Part shown: in pieces, positions 34,504 to 45,921 of the stretch
How the letters are laid out: every line of letters starts with the position of its first letter
Position numbering within the stretch: the stretch's first letter is position 1
Origin: Coenobita brevimanus
Lineage: Eukaryota; Arthropoda; Malacostraca; Decapoda; Coenobitidae
Direction of reading: 5' to 3'
DNA: 64,000 nt
Assembly (NCBI GenBank): GCA_032717465.1
Contig: CM064683.1
Coordinates: forward strand, 33,985,542-34,049,541
Position numbers and translations under genes: made by a program
The notes under the pieces: model-generated
Told to the model about the DNA's origin: nothing
The model's input: only the letters and a program-made list of their open reading frames with translations
Databases searched by the model: none

Positions 34504-35335
34504 ATACACACATATGCAATCTCTCAATTATTCGTCATCACAATACCTGGACCAGCACAATATCCAGTGCTTTTTGTTCAGCTCTATCAAAACAGTATCC
34601 AATGCTTTTTGCTCAGCTCTATTAACACAGTATCTGGCGAAATTTGTCAGTATCCAGTAAGAGGTGGTACTACTAACTTTCTGGCTGTGAGATGTATCAC
34701 CAACTTCAGACACGCGTCCCAATCGGTGCACAAGCAGACTCAAGAACACGAAAGCCAATCACGCTGTGTTGCTGGAGTGGACCACCCTACCCACCAAGCC
34801 TACCTTTTGCTCTCTCAGTCTCTCCAATGGACGCCATATAGTAAGGATGTATCTGTGAGCTCTGCATTTGTGACCCCCACAGTGGCCAACCCCTAGTGCT
34901 GTGACTAAGTATGTGGCCTCCCATGCCTCGCTCATTGCTGTAGTGCTGTGACTAACCTTGTGGCTCCTCAGTGCTTCATGCCCTGGTGCCCTGACTGCTG
35001 TATTGTGAGAACGTATCTGTGCATATCTGCCCTCCATAGATGCCAGCACTAGATGAGTATAGTATGATTATGATTATTATATATGTACTGCATTTCTCTA
35101 TGTACTGTATCAGTACTGCATTGTATTTTACGCTTGATTTTAATGTTCTTCTCATGGGTAATACTGATGGAAAGTTTTTAAGACAGAGGGTCGAAACAGA
35201 TGGCTCAGAGTAGTGACACATTATCCAGCTCAGTGCCAAACAGATTCAGGGTACCTACGTAGTATCTGGCGTTCTGCAATATCCGGTGTGTGGGTTGGCT
35301 GAATTTCGCCATATAAATGAGAGAGAACTTAGAGT

Positions 35336-35337
<2 letters not shown>
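34500..35337. repeat. Short tandem repeats in otherwise unassigned sequence
   Basis: A 35-bp unit with TATCCARTGCTTTTTGYTCA occurs about 2.3 times (34,558-34,640). A second word, GTGCTGTGACTAA..TGTGGC, recurs two to three times at 34,893-35,010. AGTATCTGGCG occurs at both 34,629 and 35,262. No gene is recognised. Confidence 0.6.

Positions 35338-35366
<29 letters not shown>
35338..35366. repeat. (GA)n microsatellite
   Basis: About 14 GA units, followed by imperfect GACAGATA/GATAGACA sequence to about 35,520. Confidence 0.95.
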
Positions 35367-35519
35367 CTGGACAGACAGATACATAAAAAGATCGATGGAG
35401 AAAGAGATAGACAGATTCACAGAAAGAGAGTTAAAGACATAAATCCATTCACAGATAGACATACAGATAGATAGACAGGTAGACAGACCTCCATACACAG
35501 ACATGCAAACAGACAAACA

Positions 35520-35940
35520 AACAAGGTACAGCATGTTGATAAATAGGTTGATGGAGAGGAAGGCAGATAAATAAAAAGAAAAACAGACAATCAGAGAGAC
35601 AGAGATACCCTAACAATACACAGCATCAGAGGAAAGGATGAAATGTCAAAGGCAATAAATGCAATAGAAAAGATAACCTCATCACAAGAAAGAAACCTCC
35701 TGAAACCATGGAGCATAAAGAGAAAAGAGGAAGAATGAAAATGTGAACACAGAGAAAGATAGCAGAACAAGAGCAAAAAGACACTGATTAAAAAAGGGGG
35801 AGATTATTGGTGTGCTTACTCAACAGATGATACCAGTGAAATAAAGCTGCTGCTGCTGCTACTGCTGCAGCTGATGATGATAAGCAGGATGAAGAACAAA
35901 AGATAAAAACAGTAGGGTGAAAAAAACTACAAAAAAGACA
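35520..35940. other. A-rich sequence, no gene recognised
   Basis: Purine-rich, with a GCTGCTGCTACTGCTGCAGC stretch near 35,848. Confidence 0.5.
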
Positions 35941-36046
35941 TTACTACTACTACTACTACTAATAGAACAACAACAGCAACAACAACAACAACAACAAAAT
36001 AATAATAATTATAATAATAACAATAATAATAATAATAATAATAATA

Positions 36047-36102
<56 letters not shown>

Positions 36103-36130
36103 GATAATGAAAAAAAAATAATAATAATAA
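35941..36130. repeat. Compound trinucleotide repeat (TAC, CAA, AAT, TTA)
   Basis: Successive TAC, CAA, AAT and TTA tracts. The poly-Gln/Asn/Tyr frames over it are artefacts. Confidence 0.97.
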
Positions 36131-36700
36131 ATATGAACTCAAGGAACCAAACGGGAAAAAGCATCAAGAGAAAAAATTCTTTGGCTTGAAATGTGGTAGA
36201 AAAAAAAAAATGGAATGTGAAGGAAAAAAATTTAAAAAAAAACAAAAGAAAAAGCGAACAAAAGAAAACTGATAGTAAAAAAAAAAAAAAAAAAAAAATG
36301 CATTCTAAGAGTGCAACACCCGCGCCCCTACCACTGGATTAGGGCCCGACTCAGCACCAAGCTACTACATCTTTGCCTGACTCGCAACACCGTTCTCAGC
36401 GTGGATCGAATCTGGATCAGACCTGTTTGAACTGACCATGTCCAGTTACCTTGATTTTTGAGCCATTGATCTCGCAGTCAAATCTAATCATCCTTGCCTG
36501 ACTTCTATCCTTTCAACCAGGTTTGCTCCCAGTCGATTCAAAGCTAAATATGATCAAACATTTGACTCTGGCCTTTGACTGACTAATCTCCAAGCCGAAT
36601 CACTTCGAACTTACCTTGTCCTCAGTCCTCGCATGAAGTTTTGTTTAAAAAAAAAAAAAAAAAAAAAAAAAACTTTGAGCTCACTTGGTCAAGTTACCTT

Positions 36701-36702
<2 letters not shown>
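36131..36702. other. Poly-A tracts and unassigned sequence
   Basis: A-runs at 36,279-36,298 and 36,648-36,671 flank about 340 bp (36,300-36,640) without coding signature. Its start resembles the sequence at 66 and, like it, leads into a CA tract. Confidence 0.5.

Positions 36703-36767
<65 letters not shown>
36703..36767. repeat. (CA)n microsatellite
   Basis: About 32 CA units. Confidence 0.98.
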
Positions 36768-36771
<4 letters not shown>

Positions 36772-37295
36772 TCAAGCGCAAGTATAAAAATTAATGATTA
36801 ATTATGAAAACAGAATATTTAGAAAATGAAGGACACTGAAATAGAAGAAAAAGAAGGAAAGAAAAAAAAAAGACAGTGTAAGAGTATAGCAGGAAAAATC
36901 TTGATAACAAGGAATGAGGGAGTAAAAATGAACAAATGAGAAAAAGAAAATCAAGGAAAATAGATAAAACCGAAGGATATATTGAAAAGTAACATAAGAC
37001 GAGGCACAAAAGGAAACAAAAAATAGTAAAAAAAAAATGAATAAAAAAAAATGATGCCGAAAAAACAAACAAACAAGCCCGCGATTATTTTAAATAGAGG
37101 TACCAGGAAAACAAATAATAATAAAAAAAAAACAGACGAAATGAAGTAAAAACAGAGCCAAGAATAGCCACAAGTCAAAAAAAATTCTAGGGTGGAAGGA
37201 AGGTAACGCAATATATCGGAACCGCTGGAGGAAATATAAGAGCCAGGGAAAGTTATTATTAAAAGCCAGGAAGAAGGTTGCGGGGCCAATAAGGA

Positions 37296-37337
<42 letters not shown>

Positions 37338-37859
37338 GTAAAAAGGGAAAGGTAGAGAGAAAGGTTGGAAGACAGGGAGAAAGGGGATTAAGAAGGTTGG
37401 GAGGCAATTGGAAGATAGCAAAGGGGAGATGACCTAGGAAGCTTGGAAGAAAGGTACAGCAGGAGAAAGGAAGGGAGGAAAGACTGGATGGAGAGAGGGA
37501 GAAAAGGGGAGGGTGAGATAGAGAGAGGTATGGAAGAATGGAGAGAGGTAGGTGAGGCAGACAGAAATGAAAGCATGGAGGTAGAACAAGGAGGCAGGCA
37601 AGAAGGGAGGGCAAGAAGAAAAGAGTAAGAAGAGAGAGAGAGAGAGAGAGAAGAAGAGAAATAAATGAAAGAAGATGTAGGACAAGGAACCCCATGATAT
37701 TTTTCCTTCCTATCAATAGAATGGGTTGGCTGTTGCAGGCGCCCGCTTGCAATTGCCTTGTAAATTATTTTCACTGAGGGAGGTCTTTGTGCGTGCGACT
37801 TTTTAAAACAGGCCATACTTTTCTACCTTCCTTCCTTTGTGCTTTCGTTTGTAGATTTA

Positions 37860-37862
<3 letters not shown>
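36768..37862. other. Purine-rich low-complexity sequence
   Basis: A/G-rich throughout, with GA tracts at 37,300-37,334 and 37,630-37,650. Minus-strand Phe/Leu/Ser-rich frames (up to 220 codons at 37,090-37,752) are compositional. No gene is recognised. Confidence 0.65.

Positions 37863-37911
<49 letters not shown>
37863..37911. repeat. (CT)n microsatellite
   Basis: About 24 CT units. Confidence 0.98.
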
Positions 37912-37912
<1 letters not shown>

Positions 37913-38084
37913 GCATACTGTACGTACAGCCAAGAAAATTATATTTTCACTCCTGTGTCTGGCACACTCTGCTTACTGAACGCTTGGCTGGTTGGCATTA
38001 CCGTAGGCGATCATCGCTATGTGAAATAGCGACTATTAGCCTAATATCTTAGTGTTAGAATATGATGATATGGTTCTTGTTGTT

Positions 38085-38300
38085 GTTGAAGGTCGTTGTC
38101 CTAGGTTCATCTGGACTTGAACCCTATGGACCGCAAGCTAAAGTTGTACCTTTTTTCCCACAGTTCACCAACCTCCTTTAGAGGGATCGGGAGGGAGTTG
38201 GGGGACGTGTATAATTATATCTGGGCAGTTAATTCGCTCGAACATATCGGCGTCACCACGTGAAGGCGTCCCTCTCCAATGCCAAATATCCATGTTTCAG
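38085..38300 (+). repeat. Interspersed repeat 'X', copy 2
   Basis: Carries both conserved ends of the family: GGTTCATCTGGACTTGAACC with CCTCCTTTAGAGGG (shared with 4.68 kb), and CACGTGAAGGCGTCCCTCTCCAA (shared with 47.2 kb inverted and 51.1 kb). Confidence 0.6.
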
Positions 38301-38869
38301 GGGAACCTAAAGGTAATGCAGAGGGATGCTTTCACGTGGTAGCATTAATAAAACTGGGCGGATTCACTTCCCTTCTTGTAAAAAACGTCCCCGAATTCCC
38401 TCCCTATCCCTCGAAAAGACGACGGTCGGCTGTAGGGAAAGAACGACTTCAACCTGCAATTCACTTGGCTCATCTGTCAGATGAACCTAGTGCCATAGCA
38501 ACAACAAGACAGTAACAACAAAATGGAACAGAAATTTTGAGAATCATTTTATAAAAGAAGTATTACTTGATATTTATACTTACAAACTTACAGTACTTAT
38601 TTACAAACTTATATATGAGTGAGTAGGCTGTAGTACCAGTTGAACAGGGCGGTACTTCCCAGGGAGAGCTGGAGCTCCCGTTTCATCAGCCCTTGGGACG
38701 AGCATCTGACCACCCCCCTTTGCTCAACTTTTTCTGTGCTTCTGCAACACAGAGAGTAGGCCAGCATATTATCGTACACTACGTCTTCTAACTGTCAATA
38801 CAGACTACATGCACATTACACACCAAACTTCCAATTCTATATTCAGAAAAAATGGCATCTTAACACCCA
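38301..38869. other. No gene recognised
   Basis: No domain signature on either strand. It precedes the LINE stack. Confidence 0.5.
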
Positions 38870-39108
38870 GCCTCAGAGTCCCCAAGGAATGTGAGAGACC
38901 ATAAAAGCTCCAACATCCGCCCCTTTCCCAGTGACGGCCAAGCAAGATGCATGGAACCACTGTCTGACTCACTCTGTACCGGTATTCATTTCTGCAGCAT
39001 TCGTGGTCTTTCCTCTGACTTTCTCTCTGCTGAACTCCACCTCTCTTCCTCTAAACCTCATCCTCTCTTCCTTACTAAGACTCATCTGTCTAAGGCAACA
39101 GATAGCTC

Positions 39109-40760
39109 AGACTTTCTCCTCCAATTCCACCTTAGACGATTCCAGTGCTATTCCTCCATCACTTCCCCCCTCTGACTTCCTCATGGCTGACATTAAAATT
39201 TCTTCAGCTGATGTATTTTCTGTCATCACAGGCCTCAATACTAACAAGGCATATGGGCCTGATGGAGTCCCTCCTGTTGTTCTCAAGAACTGTGCTTCTG
39301 TGCTTACACCCTGCCTAGGCAAACTCTTCCGCCTTTGTCTATCAACTTGTACCTTTCCTTCTTGCTGGAAGTTTGCCCTCATTCAGCCAGTTCCAAAGAA
39401 GGGTGACCATTCCCAACCCCCTAACTATCGTCCAATTGCTTTAACATCCTGTATCTCAAAAGTTTTCGAGTCAATTCGTAACACAAAAATTTTAAAGCAT
39501 CTTTCCTATCACAACCTTCTTTCTGATCGTCAGTATGGGTTCTGTCAGGAACGCTCCACTGGCGATCTTCCCACCTACTTTCAGACTCCTGGTCATCCTC
39601 CTATCGGGACTTTGGAGAAAGCTTTGCCATTGCACTTGACATTTCAAAGGCTCTCGATCGAGTCTGGCATAAATCTTTAATTTCCAAACTGCCCTCTTAC
39701 GGTTTCTATCCTACTATCTGTGCCTTCATCTATAGCTTCCTTTCTGGTCGTTCTAAAGTCGCTGTTGTAGACGGCCATCGTTCTTCTCCTAGATCTATCA
39801 ACAGTGGTGTTCCTCAGGGCTCTGTCCTATCACCAAATCTCTTCCTTTTATTCATCAGTGAGCCTCTAAGCTGTACATCTAACTCTATCCACTCAAATGC
39901 TGATGACTCCACACTTCACCTTTCCATTCGGCTCCCGCAACGCCCATCTCAGCAGTTACTTCAACAAACAAGGGATGAGGCTATGGCACACCTAATGTCT
40001 GACTTGGCTCGTATCTTTGACTGGGGTAAAAATAATCTGGTTGTTTTAAATGCATCAAAGACTCAGTTTTTACACCTATCAACCCAACAAAATCTTCCAT
40101 AGGTGTACCCACTAATATTTAATAATATTTAGCTTAATCCTGCATCATCCTTGAACATATTTGGGGTTTCATTTACTCGGGACTTTTCTTGGAAAGATCA
40201 TATTACATCTCCTGTAAAATCTGCTTCCAGGAGATTGGGTGTGCTAAGCCGACTCTGTTCCTTCTTTACCCCAGCACAATTGTTGACTCTATACAGGGGT
40301 TTTATCTGCCCCTGTGTGGAGTACAACTCTCATGTGTGGGGAGGTTCCCCACATACAGCTCTTCTCAATAAGGTGGAGTCAAAGGCTTTTTGTCTCATTA
40401 ACTCTCCTCCTCTTACTGACTCTCTTCAACCTCTGTCTCTTCGCCGCATTGTTGTATCTTTATCTCTTTTCTGTCGCTGTTTCAATGGTCACTGCTCCTC
40501 TGAACTGTCTGCTTGCATTCCTCCACCTCTACGACGGGTGCGTAGCACCCGTCTAGCAGCAAATTCTCATCCCTTTTCTGTCCACCTCTCTAATGCAAGA
40601 GTTACCCGTTACTCCCAGTCCTTCATTTATGCAACAGGTCAACTCTGGAACTGTCTTTCTCTGTCTGTATTTTCTGCTTCCTATGATCTCTAGTCTTTCA
40701 AACACAGTGTGTCCAGGTATTTCGAAATGATCGGATCTTGAATTTGGCTCTCTCTTGTAT
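39109..40760 (+). pseudogene. Reverse transcriptase of Jockey/CR1-type LINE, broken
   Basis: RT motifs in order: VITGLNTNKAYGPDGVPPVV, FALIQPVPKKGDHSQPPNYR and PIALTSCISKVFESI, RQYGFCQERSTGD, then frameshifted LDISKALDRVWH-like sequence near 39,640-39,680. SGVPQGSVLSPNLF-like sequence follows near 39,810-39,850, with a LNADDST box (usually YADDS) near 39,897-39,915. The C-terminal part is open from 40,151 to 40,693 (RRLGVLSRLCSFFTPAQLLT, CVEYNSHVWGGSPHTALLNK, GQLWNCLSLSVF). Several frameshifts and stops make it nonfunctional. Confidence 0.87.
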
Positions 40761-40837
40761 TTTGTTTCTCTCTTGGAAGGAACAGTTCGCAGGCTCGTGG
40801 CCTTTGGTTCCTTCTTCCTCGCATTAAAAAAAAAAAT
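39109..40837 (+). mobile_element. Jockey/CR1-type LINE, 5'-truncated copy inserted in the host LINE
   Basis: It begins in the linker before the RT (AQTFSSNSTLDDSSAIPPSL) and runs through the RT to the C-terminus and 3' UTR. It ends in an A-run at 40,826-40,837. The very next bases resume the endonuclease of the host copy (KAKGGCCAYV), so the apparent deletion at 39,108 is best read as an insertion boundary. Confidence 0.78.
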
Positions 40838-40996
40838 CTTTTTATCCTACTACTCTCTCCATACTCATTTCAAAGCCAAAGGTGGCTGTTGTGCATATGT
40901 ATGCAGCAACAAATCTTGCTCTCGTGTTCCTGAGCTTGAATCTTCTAAATTCTTTACTCTCTGGCTTCGGCTATCCTGTTATTCCCTGGCTAAATA

Positions 40997-42312
40997 CAGG
41001 ATGAGCATAAAGTCTTTCCCTGATTTTGAATAATAATATCTCAAAGACCATTCTAGATAGAAACATGAATGTTGTAGCAGTGTGTAGACGAATTCGTAGA
41101 ATTTTTTCAAACATATTTTACAGACATTTTCTCCCCTACAGGTGGCGCTGCAGTCATTAGTATAAAAATGGCGTCTATGAAGGAGAAAGTGCAGAGAGTT
41201 TTGCGGTATCACGAAACAAAATCGCCAGTTACAGTTCAACGAAAATTCAGAAATGAGTATGGACGAGATCCACCAGATGTTAAGAGTATCAAGGGTTGGT
41301 CTGAGAAGTTTAAAGAGACTGGCAGTTTTGGCGACCTCAAAAGAACTGGTAGGTCACGCTGAATTGAAGAGACTGTTGATGCTGTGTGTATTGCTTTTCA
41401 ACGCAGCCCTCGCAAATCAACTCGTTGTGCTTCAACAGAACTCGGGATACCACAGAGTACAGTGGTTAAAATTTTTCACAAACCCCTTCATTTGCAAGTG
41501 TACAAAGTGCAAATCATTCATATGATTGTCCCCGACGTGCTGCTTTTGCTGAGGAGGTTCTCCAACAAATTGATGAGGGCAATGATTACCTTAATCGTGT
41601 TGTTTTTTCAGATGAATCTACCTTTCACATCTCGGGCAAGGTAAACAGGCACAACTTTCGTATCTGGGGATCAGAGAACCAGCATGTTGTGTTAGAGCAC
41701 TAGAGGGACTGTAGTAAAATGAATGTTTGGTGCAGTCTAATGCGTAACACGGTTATTGGACCTCTCTTCGTTGCTGAGCAGACCATTTCAGCAAACGTTT
41801 ACTTGGATGTGTTGGAGCATTATGCTGCACCTCAGTTAGAAGAGTTTCAGCCACGGGTAGTTTTCTAACAAGATGGTGCACCGCCACACTGGGGTTAAGC
41901 TGTCTGTCATTTCTTGAAAGCAAACTTTCCAAACTGATGGATTGGGAGAGATGATCCAACACCATGGCTGCCACGTTCACCAGACATTACCCCTCTTGAC
42001 TTCTTTTCATCGGGATATACGAAGGACAAAGTGTGCAGTTCACCAGTTCCTGATCTTGAAACTCTGAAGGCAAGGATAGCACAGGCAATAGTGACGGTGA
42101 CTGAGGACATGCTGCAGAACACATGGCGTGAAATCGAGTATCGCTTAAATGTGCTCCGGGCAACATGTGGAGCACGTGTTGAAGTTCATGTGTAAAGGAA
42201 ACAAAATTTTTTGAGATAAGGTATAAGCTGCAAAAAACTGTGTTTGTACCTGGCATATGTTTTGTCCAATAAAGGTTTGTAATCAGGGAAAGACTTTATG
42301 CTCACCTTGGGG
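40997..42312 (+). mobile_element. Tc1/mariner-superfamily transposon
   Basis: Inverted ends share GTGAGCATAAAGTCTTTCCC (right end read inward, about 42,305) with GATGAGCATAAAGTCTTTCCC (left, about 40,999), continuing CTGATT. A TA precedes the left end (40,995-40,996). The right end runs into a TA microsatellite (42,321-42,388), so the right duplicated TA is hidden. It encodes a broken transposase and interrupts the host LINE between the KY and CAVYLSP motifs. Confidence 0.88.
41168..42195 (+). pseudogene. Tc1/mariner-type transposase with stops and frameshifts
   Basis: It starts at 41,168 (MASMKEKVQRVLRYHETKSP) with an HTH of the kind labelled DUF4817 in arthropod proteins (KFRNEYGRDPPDVKSIKGW), then a stop at 41,360. 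Out-of-frame pieces follow: FQRSPRKSTR, TELGIPQSTVVKIFHK. The catalytic triad is visible as SDESTFHISGKVNRH (Asp, 41,611), QDGAPPHWG (Asp, 41,872) and SPDITPLDFF (Asp, 41,983). There are 36 residues between the second and third Asp. The end reads EVHV near 42,190. At least four stops and two frame changes are present. Classical mariner has 34 residues and related rosa-type elements about 41, so the spacing is unusual or reflects an indel. Confidence 0.85.
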
Positions 42313-42320
42313 GGGTGTGT

Positions 42321-42339
42321 GTATATATCTATATATATA

Positions 42340-42388
<49 letters not shown>
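42321..42388. repeat. (TA)n microsatellite at transposon right end
   Basis: GTATATATCTATATATATC then about 24 AT units. It probably grew from the duplicated TA target. Confidence 0.95.
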
Positions 42389-42391
<3 letters not shown>

Positions 42392-42578
42392 GTATACTTA
42401 TCTCCTAATTCTACTGAGTATGAAAGTTCTTTGACTATCTTACTTCAAAGATGGAATACATCCTACCAATTTCTCGACTTCCTGAAATCTTCAGTTCAGG
42501 TGATTTCAGTGTTCACCATCACCTTTTGCCCTTCCCTCATTTCACTGGTGAACAAGTCATCATCTTTTCTATCCTTAA

Positions 42579-43336
42579 CCCGCCCCGTCCCGACGACGTA
42601 TGGGTACGTTGCAACGATTTGCCTTTGCCAGTCCCGGCGACGTACCAGTACGTCGTGCAATTGCAAGGTACCTAATTTGCACAATTTTCAATTTTCGCAC
42701 GTGATTTTTCGTATGTATACACGGGACACCTTCCTCTATTCCTGTACAAGATACCAAGCAGGGACAATGCCTTACACTGCATAACCTCCCCCTTCCCCCC
42801 CTCACGCCATTGTCTTGGCAAAGGACCTGTTACCAGTGACCTGGCTAGTAAAGTTATTCAGGGCCAGAGTGATTCCCCAATCGATGACAATGTGGAGGAC
42901 AATGTTTACATAGCATTAGAAGAAGAAACAGCCAGAAATAATGATCAGGTAGTGTGGCAAAAATAGGTCAGGTATGGTGATTAGTTAGTGAGTGAAACAA
43001 TGCTTATAATGCCTTTATTACTGCTTGAAAACCAATATACTGTCATACTACATATATATTCGTACCAAGTAAATAAATAAATACCGTTTATGAGTGGATA
43101 AAATAGTTACCCTCCCATAGAACTCATTTTCTTTGGTGCCAGCATGTTAGAAAACCCACTCAGGTAAGGAGGAACTCCTACCTGGATTGGGCACTTTAAA
43201 CCTCAGGTGAGCGATTTCTCTATGAATTTTCGATGTTTCTCATCAAAAGCGAAGGTTTTAGCAAAAAAAAAAAATTTCGAAAATACCTCGGGACTGGGGG
43301 ATGTCGGAGGTGCGGAAAACCTCGGGACATGACGGG
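42579..43336. mobile_element. piggyBac-like MITE or deletion derivative, TTAA-flanked
   Basis: 758 bp between TTAA (42,575-42,578) and TTAA (43,337-43,340). The left end is CCCGCCCCGTCCCGA, and the right end read inward is CCCGTCATGTCCCGA. Subterminal GACGTATGGGTACGTTG and GACGTACCAGTACGTCG are palindromic and repeated. The homologous site in the inverted LINE copy (near 46,300) has a single TTAA (CTATCCTTAATGACCTAGAG on its sense strand), which is the empty site. Confidence 0.93.
42823..42966 (+). pseudogene. Possible transposase N-terminus inside the TTAA element
   Basis: An acidic 47-codon stretch (GPVTSDLASKVIQGQSDSPI, then DDNVEDNVYIALEEETARNN) ends at a TAG. Acidic N-termini are usual for piggyBac transposases, so this may be the stub left by an internal deletion. 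It has no DDD motif. Confidence is low. Confidence 0.4.
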
Positions 43337-43741
43337 TTAAAGACCTAGAGCAGCTTGTTCAGTACCCTACCAGTATCCCTGACTGCCTTGGAGAGTGTTC
43401 CAACATTCATGGTCTTTTCCTTATAACTATCCTTCTGCTTACACTGTTAATCCTTTCTCTCCCTTGGGCTCTTCTGATCACAACCTTATCACCTTAGCTT
43501 GTACTATCGCACCAGTAAGGCCTGTGGACCCTCTCAAGAAGCAGTAGCACTTTAGAGCTGCAGACTGGAAGGCCCACAGACAATATTCTTTTTTTTTTTT
43601 TTCCTTGGATGATTATTGTTCCTATGGTCGACAGCATGTTTTTTTTTTTTTTTTTTTATGTAAGGAAGAAGGAATCAAAGGCCGCAGGCACGCAAAACTG
43701 TTCCTTCCAAGAGAAAAACAAAATACAAGAGAGAGCCAAAT

Positions 43742-44607
43742 TCAAGATCCGATCATTTCGAGATGCCTGGACACACTGCATTTGAAAGACTGGAGATCAT
43801 AGGAAGCAGGAAATACAGACAGAGGAAGACAGTTCCAGAGTTGACCTGTTGCATAAATGAAGGACTGGGAGTAACGATTAACTCTTGCATTAGAGAGGTG
43901 GACAGAGAAGGGATGAGAATTTGCTGCTAGACGGGTGCTACGCACCCATCGTAGAGGTGGAGGAATGCATGCAGATAGTTCAGAGGAGCAGTGACCATTG
44001 AAGTACCGATAGAAAAGAGATAAATGTGCAACAGTGCGGCGAGGAGACAGAGGTTGAAGAGAGTCAGTAAGAGGAGGAGAGTTAATGAGACAAAAAGCCT
44101 TTGACTCCACCCTGTTAAGAAGAGCTGTATGTGGGGAGCCTCACAAAACATGAGAGTTGTACTTCACACAGGGGTGGATAAAACCCCTGTATAGAGTCAA
44201 CATTTGTGCAGGGGTAAAGAAGGAATGGAGTCGGCACAGCAAACCCAATCTCTTGGAAACAGATTTTACAAGAGATGTAATATGATCTTTCCAAGATAAG
44301 TCCCGAGTAAATGAAACCCCAACCATGTTTAAGGATGATACAGGATTAAGCTGAATATTATTAAACATTAGTGAGTATACTTGTGGAAGATTTTGACAGG
44401 TTACTGATCTACCAGAAGACCCGCCGACATGTCGTAAAAACACCCCCGCTAATACCAATACATCAGTCCTGTATGAGACATCCCTAGCATGTATTCAATA
44501 TGGACGGTGGGTGTTAGCGCCGAAGTGGTGACATGTAGAGGTGTATGGTATGTAGGAGGACTGCTGGGCCTTGATAGCAGGCTGTGAAGCCTATGCCCAG
44601 AGTCGGA

Positions 44608-44645
<38 letters not shown>

Positions 44646-45540
44646 GAGTCTTTGATGCATTAAAAACAACCAGATTACTTTTACCCCAGTCAGGGCTACG
44701 AGCCAAGTCAGACATTAGGTGTGCCATAGCCTCATCCCCTGTTTGCTGAAGTAACTGCCGAGATGGACGTTGTGGGAACCGAATGGACAGGTGAAGGGTG
44801 GAGTCATCAGCATATGAGTGGATAGTGTTTGATGTACAGCTTAGGAGGTCATTGATGAATAAAGGGAAGAGATTTGGTGATAGGACAGAGCCCTGAGGAA
44901 CACCACTGTTAATAGATCTAGGAGAAGAACGATGGCCGTCTACAACAGCGGCTATAGAACGACCAAAAAGGAAGCTATAGATGAAGGCACAGATAGAAGG
45001 ATAGACACCGTAAGAGGGCAGTTTGGAAATTAAAGATTTATGCCAGACTCGATCGAAAGCCGTTGAGATGTCAGGTGCAATGGCAAAGCTTTCGCCAAAG
45101 TCCCGAAAGGAGGATGACCAGGAATCTGAAAGGTAGGTGAGAAGATCGCCAGTGGAGCGTTCCTGACGGAACCCAGACTGACGATCAGAAAGACGTTGTT
45201 ATAGGGATGATGCGTTAAAATTTTTCTATTGAGAATTGACTCGAAAACTTTTGAGATACGGGATGTTAAAGCAATTGGATGATAGTTAGAGGGCTGGGAT
45301 TGGTCACCCTACTTAGGGACTGGCTGAATGAGAGCAAACTTCCAGCAAGAAGGAATGGTACAAGTTGACAGACAAAAACAAAAGAGTTTGCCTAGGCAGG
45401 GTGTAAGCACAGAAGCACAGTTCTTGAGAACAACAGGAGGGACTCCATCAGGCCTATATGCCTTATTAGTATTGAGGCCTGTGATGGCATAAAATACATC
45501 AGCTGAAGAATTTTTCATGTCAGCCATGAGGAAGTCAGAG
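43742..45540 (-). pseudogene. LINE reverse transcriptase (inverted copy), broken
   Basis: Pieces in order on the minus strand: SSADVFYAITGLNTNKAYRP and DGVPPVVLKNCASVLTPCLG (45,527-45,309), then IALTSRISKVFESI-like sequence. SYADDSTLHLSIRFPQRPSR lies near 44,820, and MAHLMSDLARSPDWGKSNLV is followed by an insertion at 44,643. Then come MVGVSFTRDLSWKDHITSLV (44,330) and VESKAFCLINSPPLTDSLQP to the end at 43,742. The YADD box is intact. Frameshifts near 45,200-45,310 and elsewhere break the frame. Confidence 0.86.
44405..44643 (+). mobile_element. Short retroinsert with A33 tail (SINE or LINE 3' end)
   Basis: About 205 bp ending GGCTGTGAAGCCTATGCCCA, GAGTCGGAC and then about 33 A. It splits the inverted LINE: the same-strand copy at 40.07 kb is continuous across this point. 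No A/B box pair was recognised, so it may be a LINE 3' tail rather than a tRNA SINE. Confidence 0.65.
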
Positions 45541-45921
45541 GGGGGAAGTGATGGAGGAATATCACCAGAATCGTCTAAGGTGGAATTGGAGAAAGTCTGA
45601 GCGAAGAGATCTGCTTTATCAGTAAAAGAAATAGCTACAGAGCCATCAGAGTAGAAAAGAGGAGGGAAGGATCATGAGGTAAAGTTGTTAGAATGGTTTT
45701 TGGCAAGATGTCAGAAGGAGCGGGAAGAAATTCGATTTGGAGAGTTGAGAGCATTTAGTACAGATGAAATAATTTTTAGCAGAGCAAAGAACAGACTTAG
45801 CGTGATTCCAGGCAGAATTGTATAAAAGATGTGATTCAGGGGTGGGTTGGCTCCGGTACCTTTTATAGGCCCTCTCCTTGTTGCAGACAGCATTAGAACA
45901 AGCGTGATGAAACCATGGCTT

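Noticed and set aside
34342..34896. 184-codon frame over the SINE and following sequence
   Set aside because: It runs through a tRNA-like head and an AT microsatellite. No protein similarity is recognised.
36951..37816. Overlapping minus-strand hydrophobic frames suggesting membrane proteins
   Set aside because: Three frames are open at once over A/G-rich DNA. The Phe/Leu/Ser content follows base composition.
38104..38124. Polymerase III B box (GGTTCAAGTCC on the minus strand) in repeat X
   Set aside because: No A box at the proper distance, so a tRNA origin is not supported.
38891..39175. Apparent endonuclease-to-RT deletion inside one LINE copy
   Set aside because: The missing endonuclease resumes right after the A-tail at 40,838, so a nested same-strand insertion explains it better.
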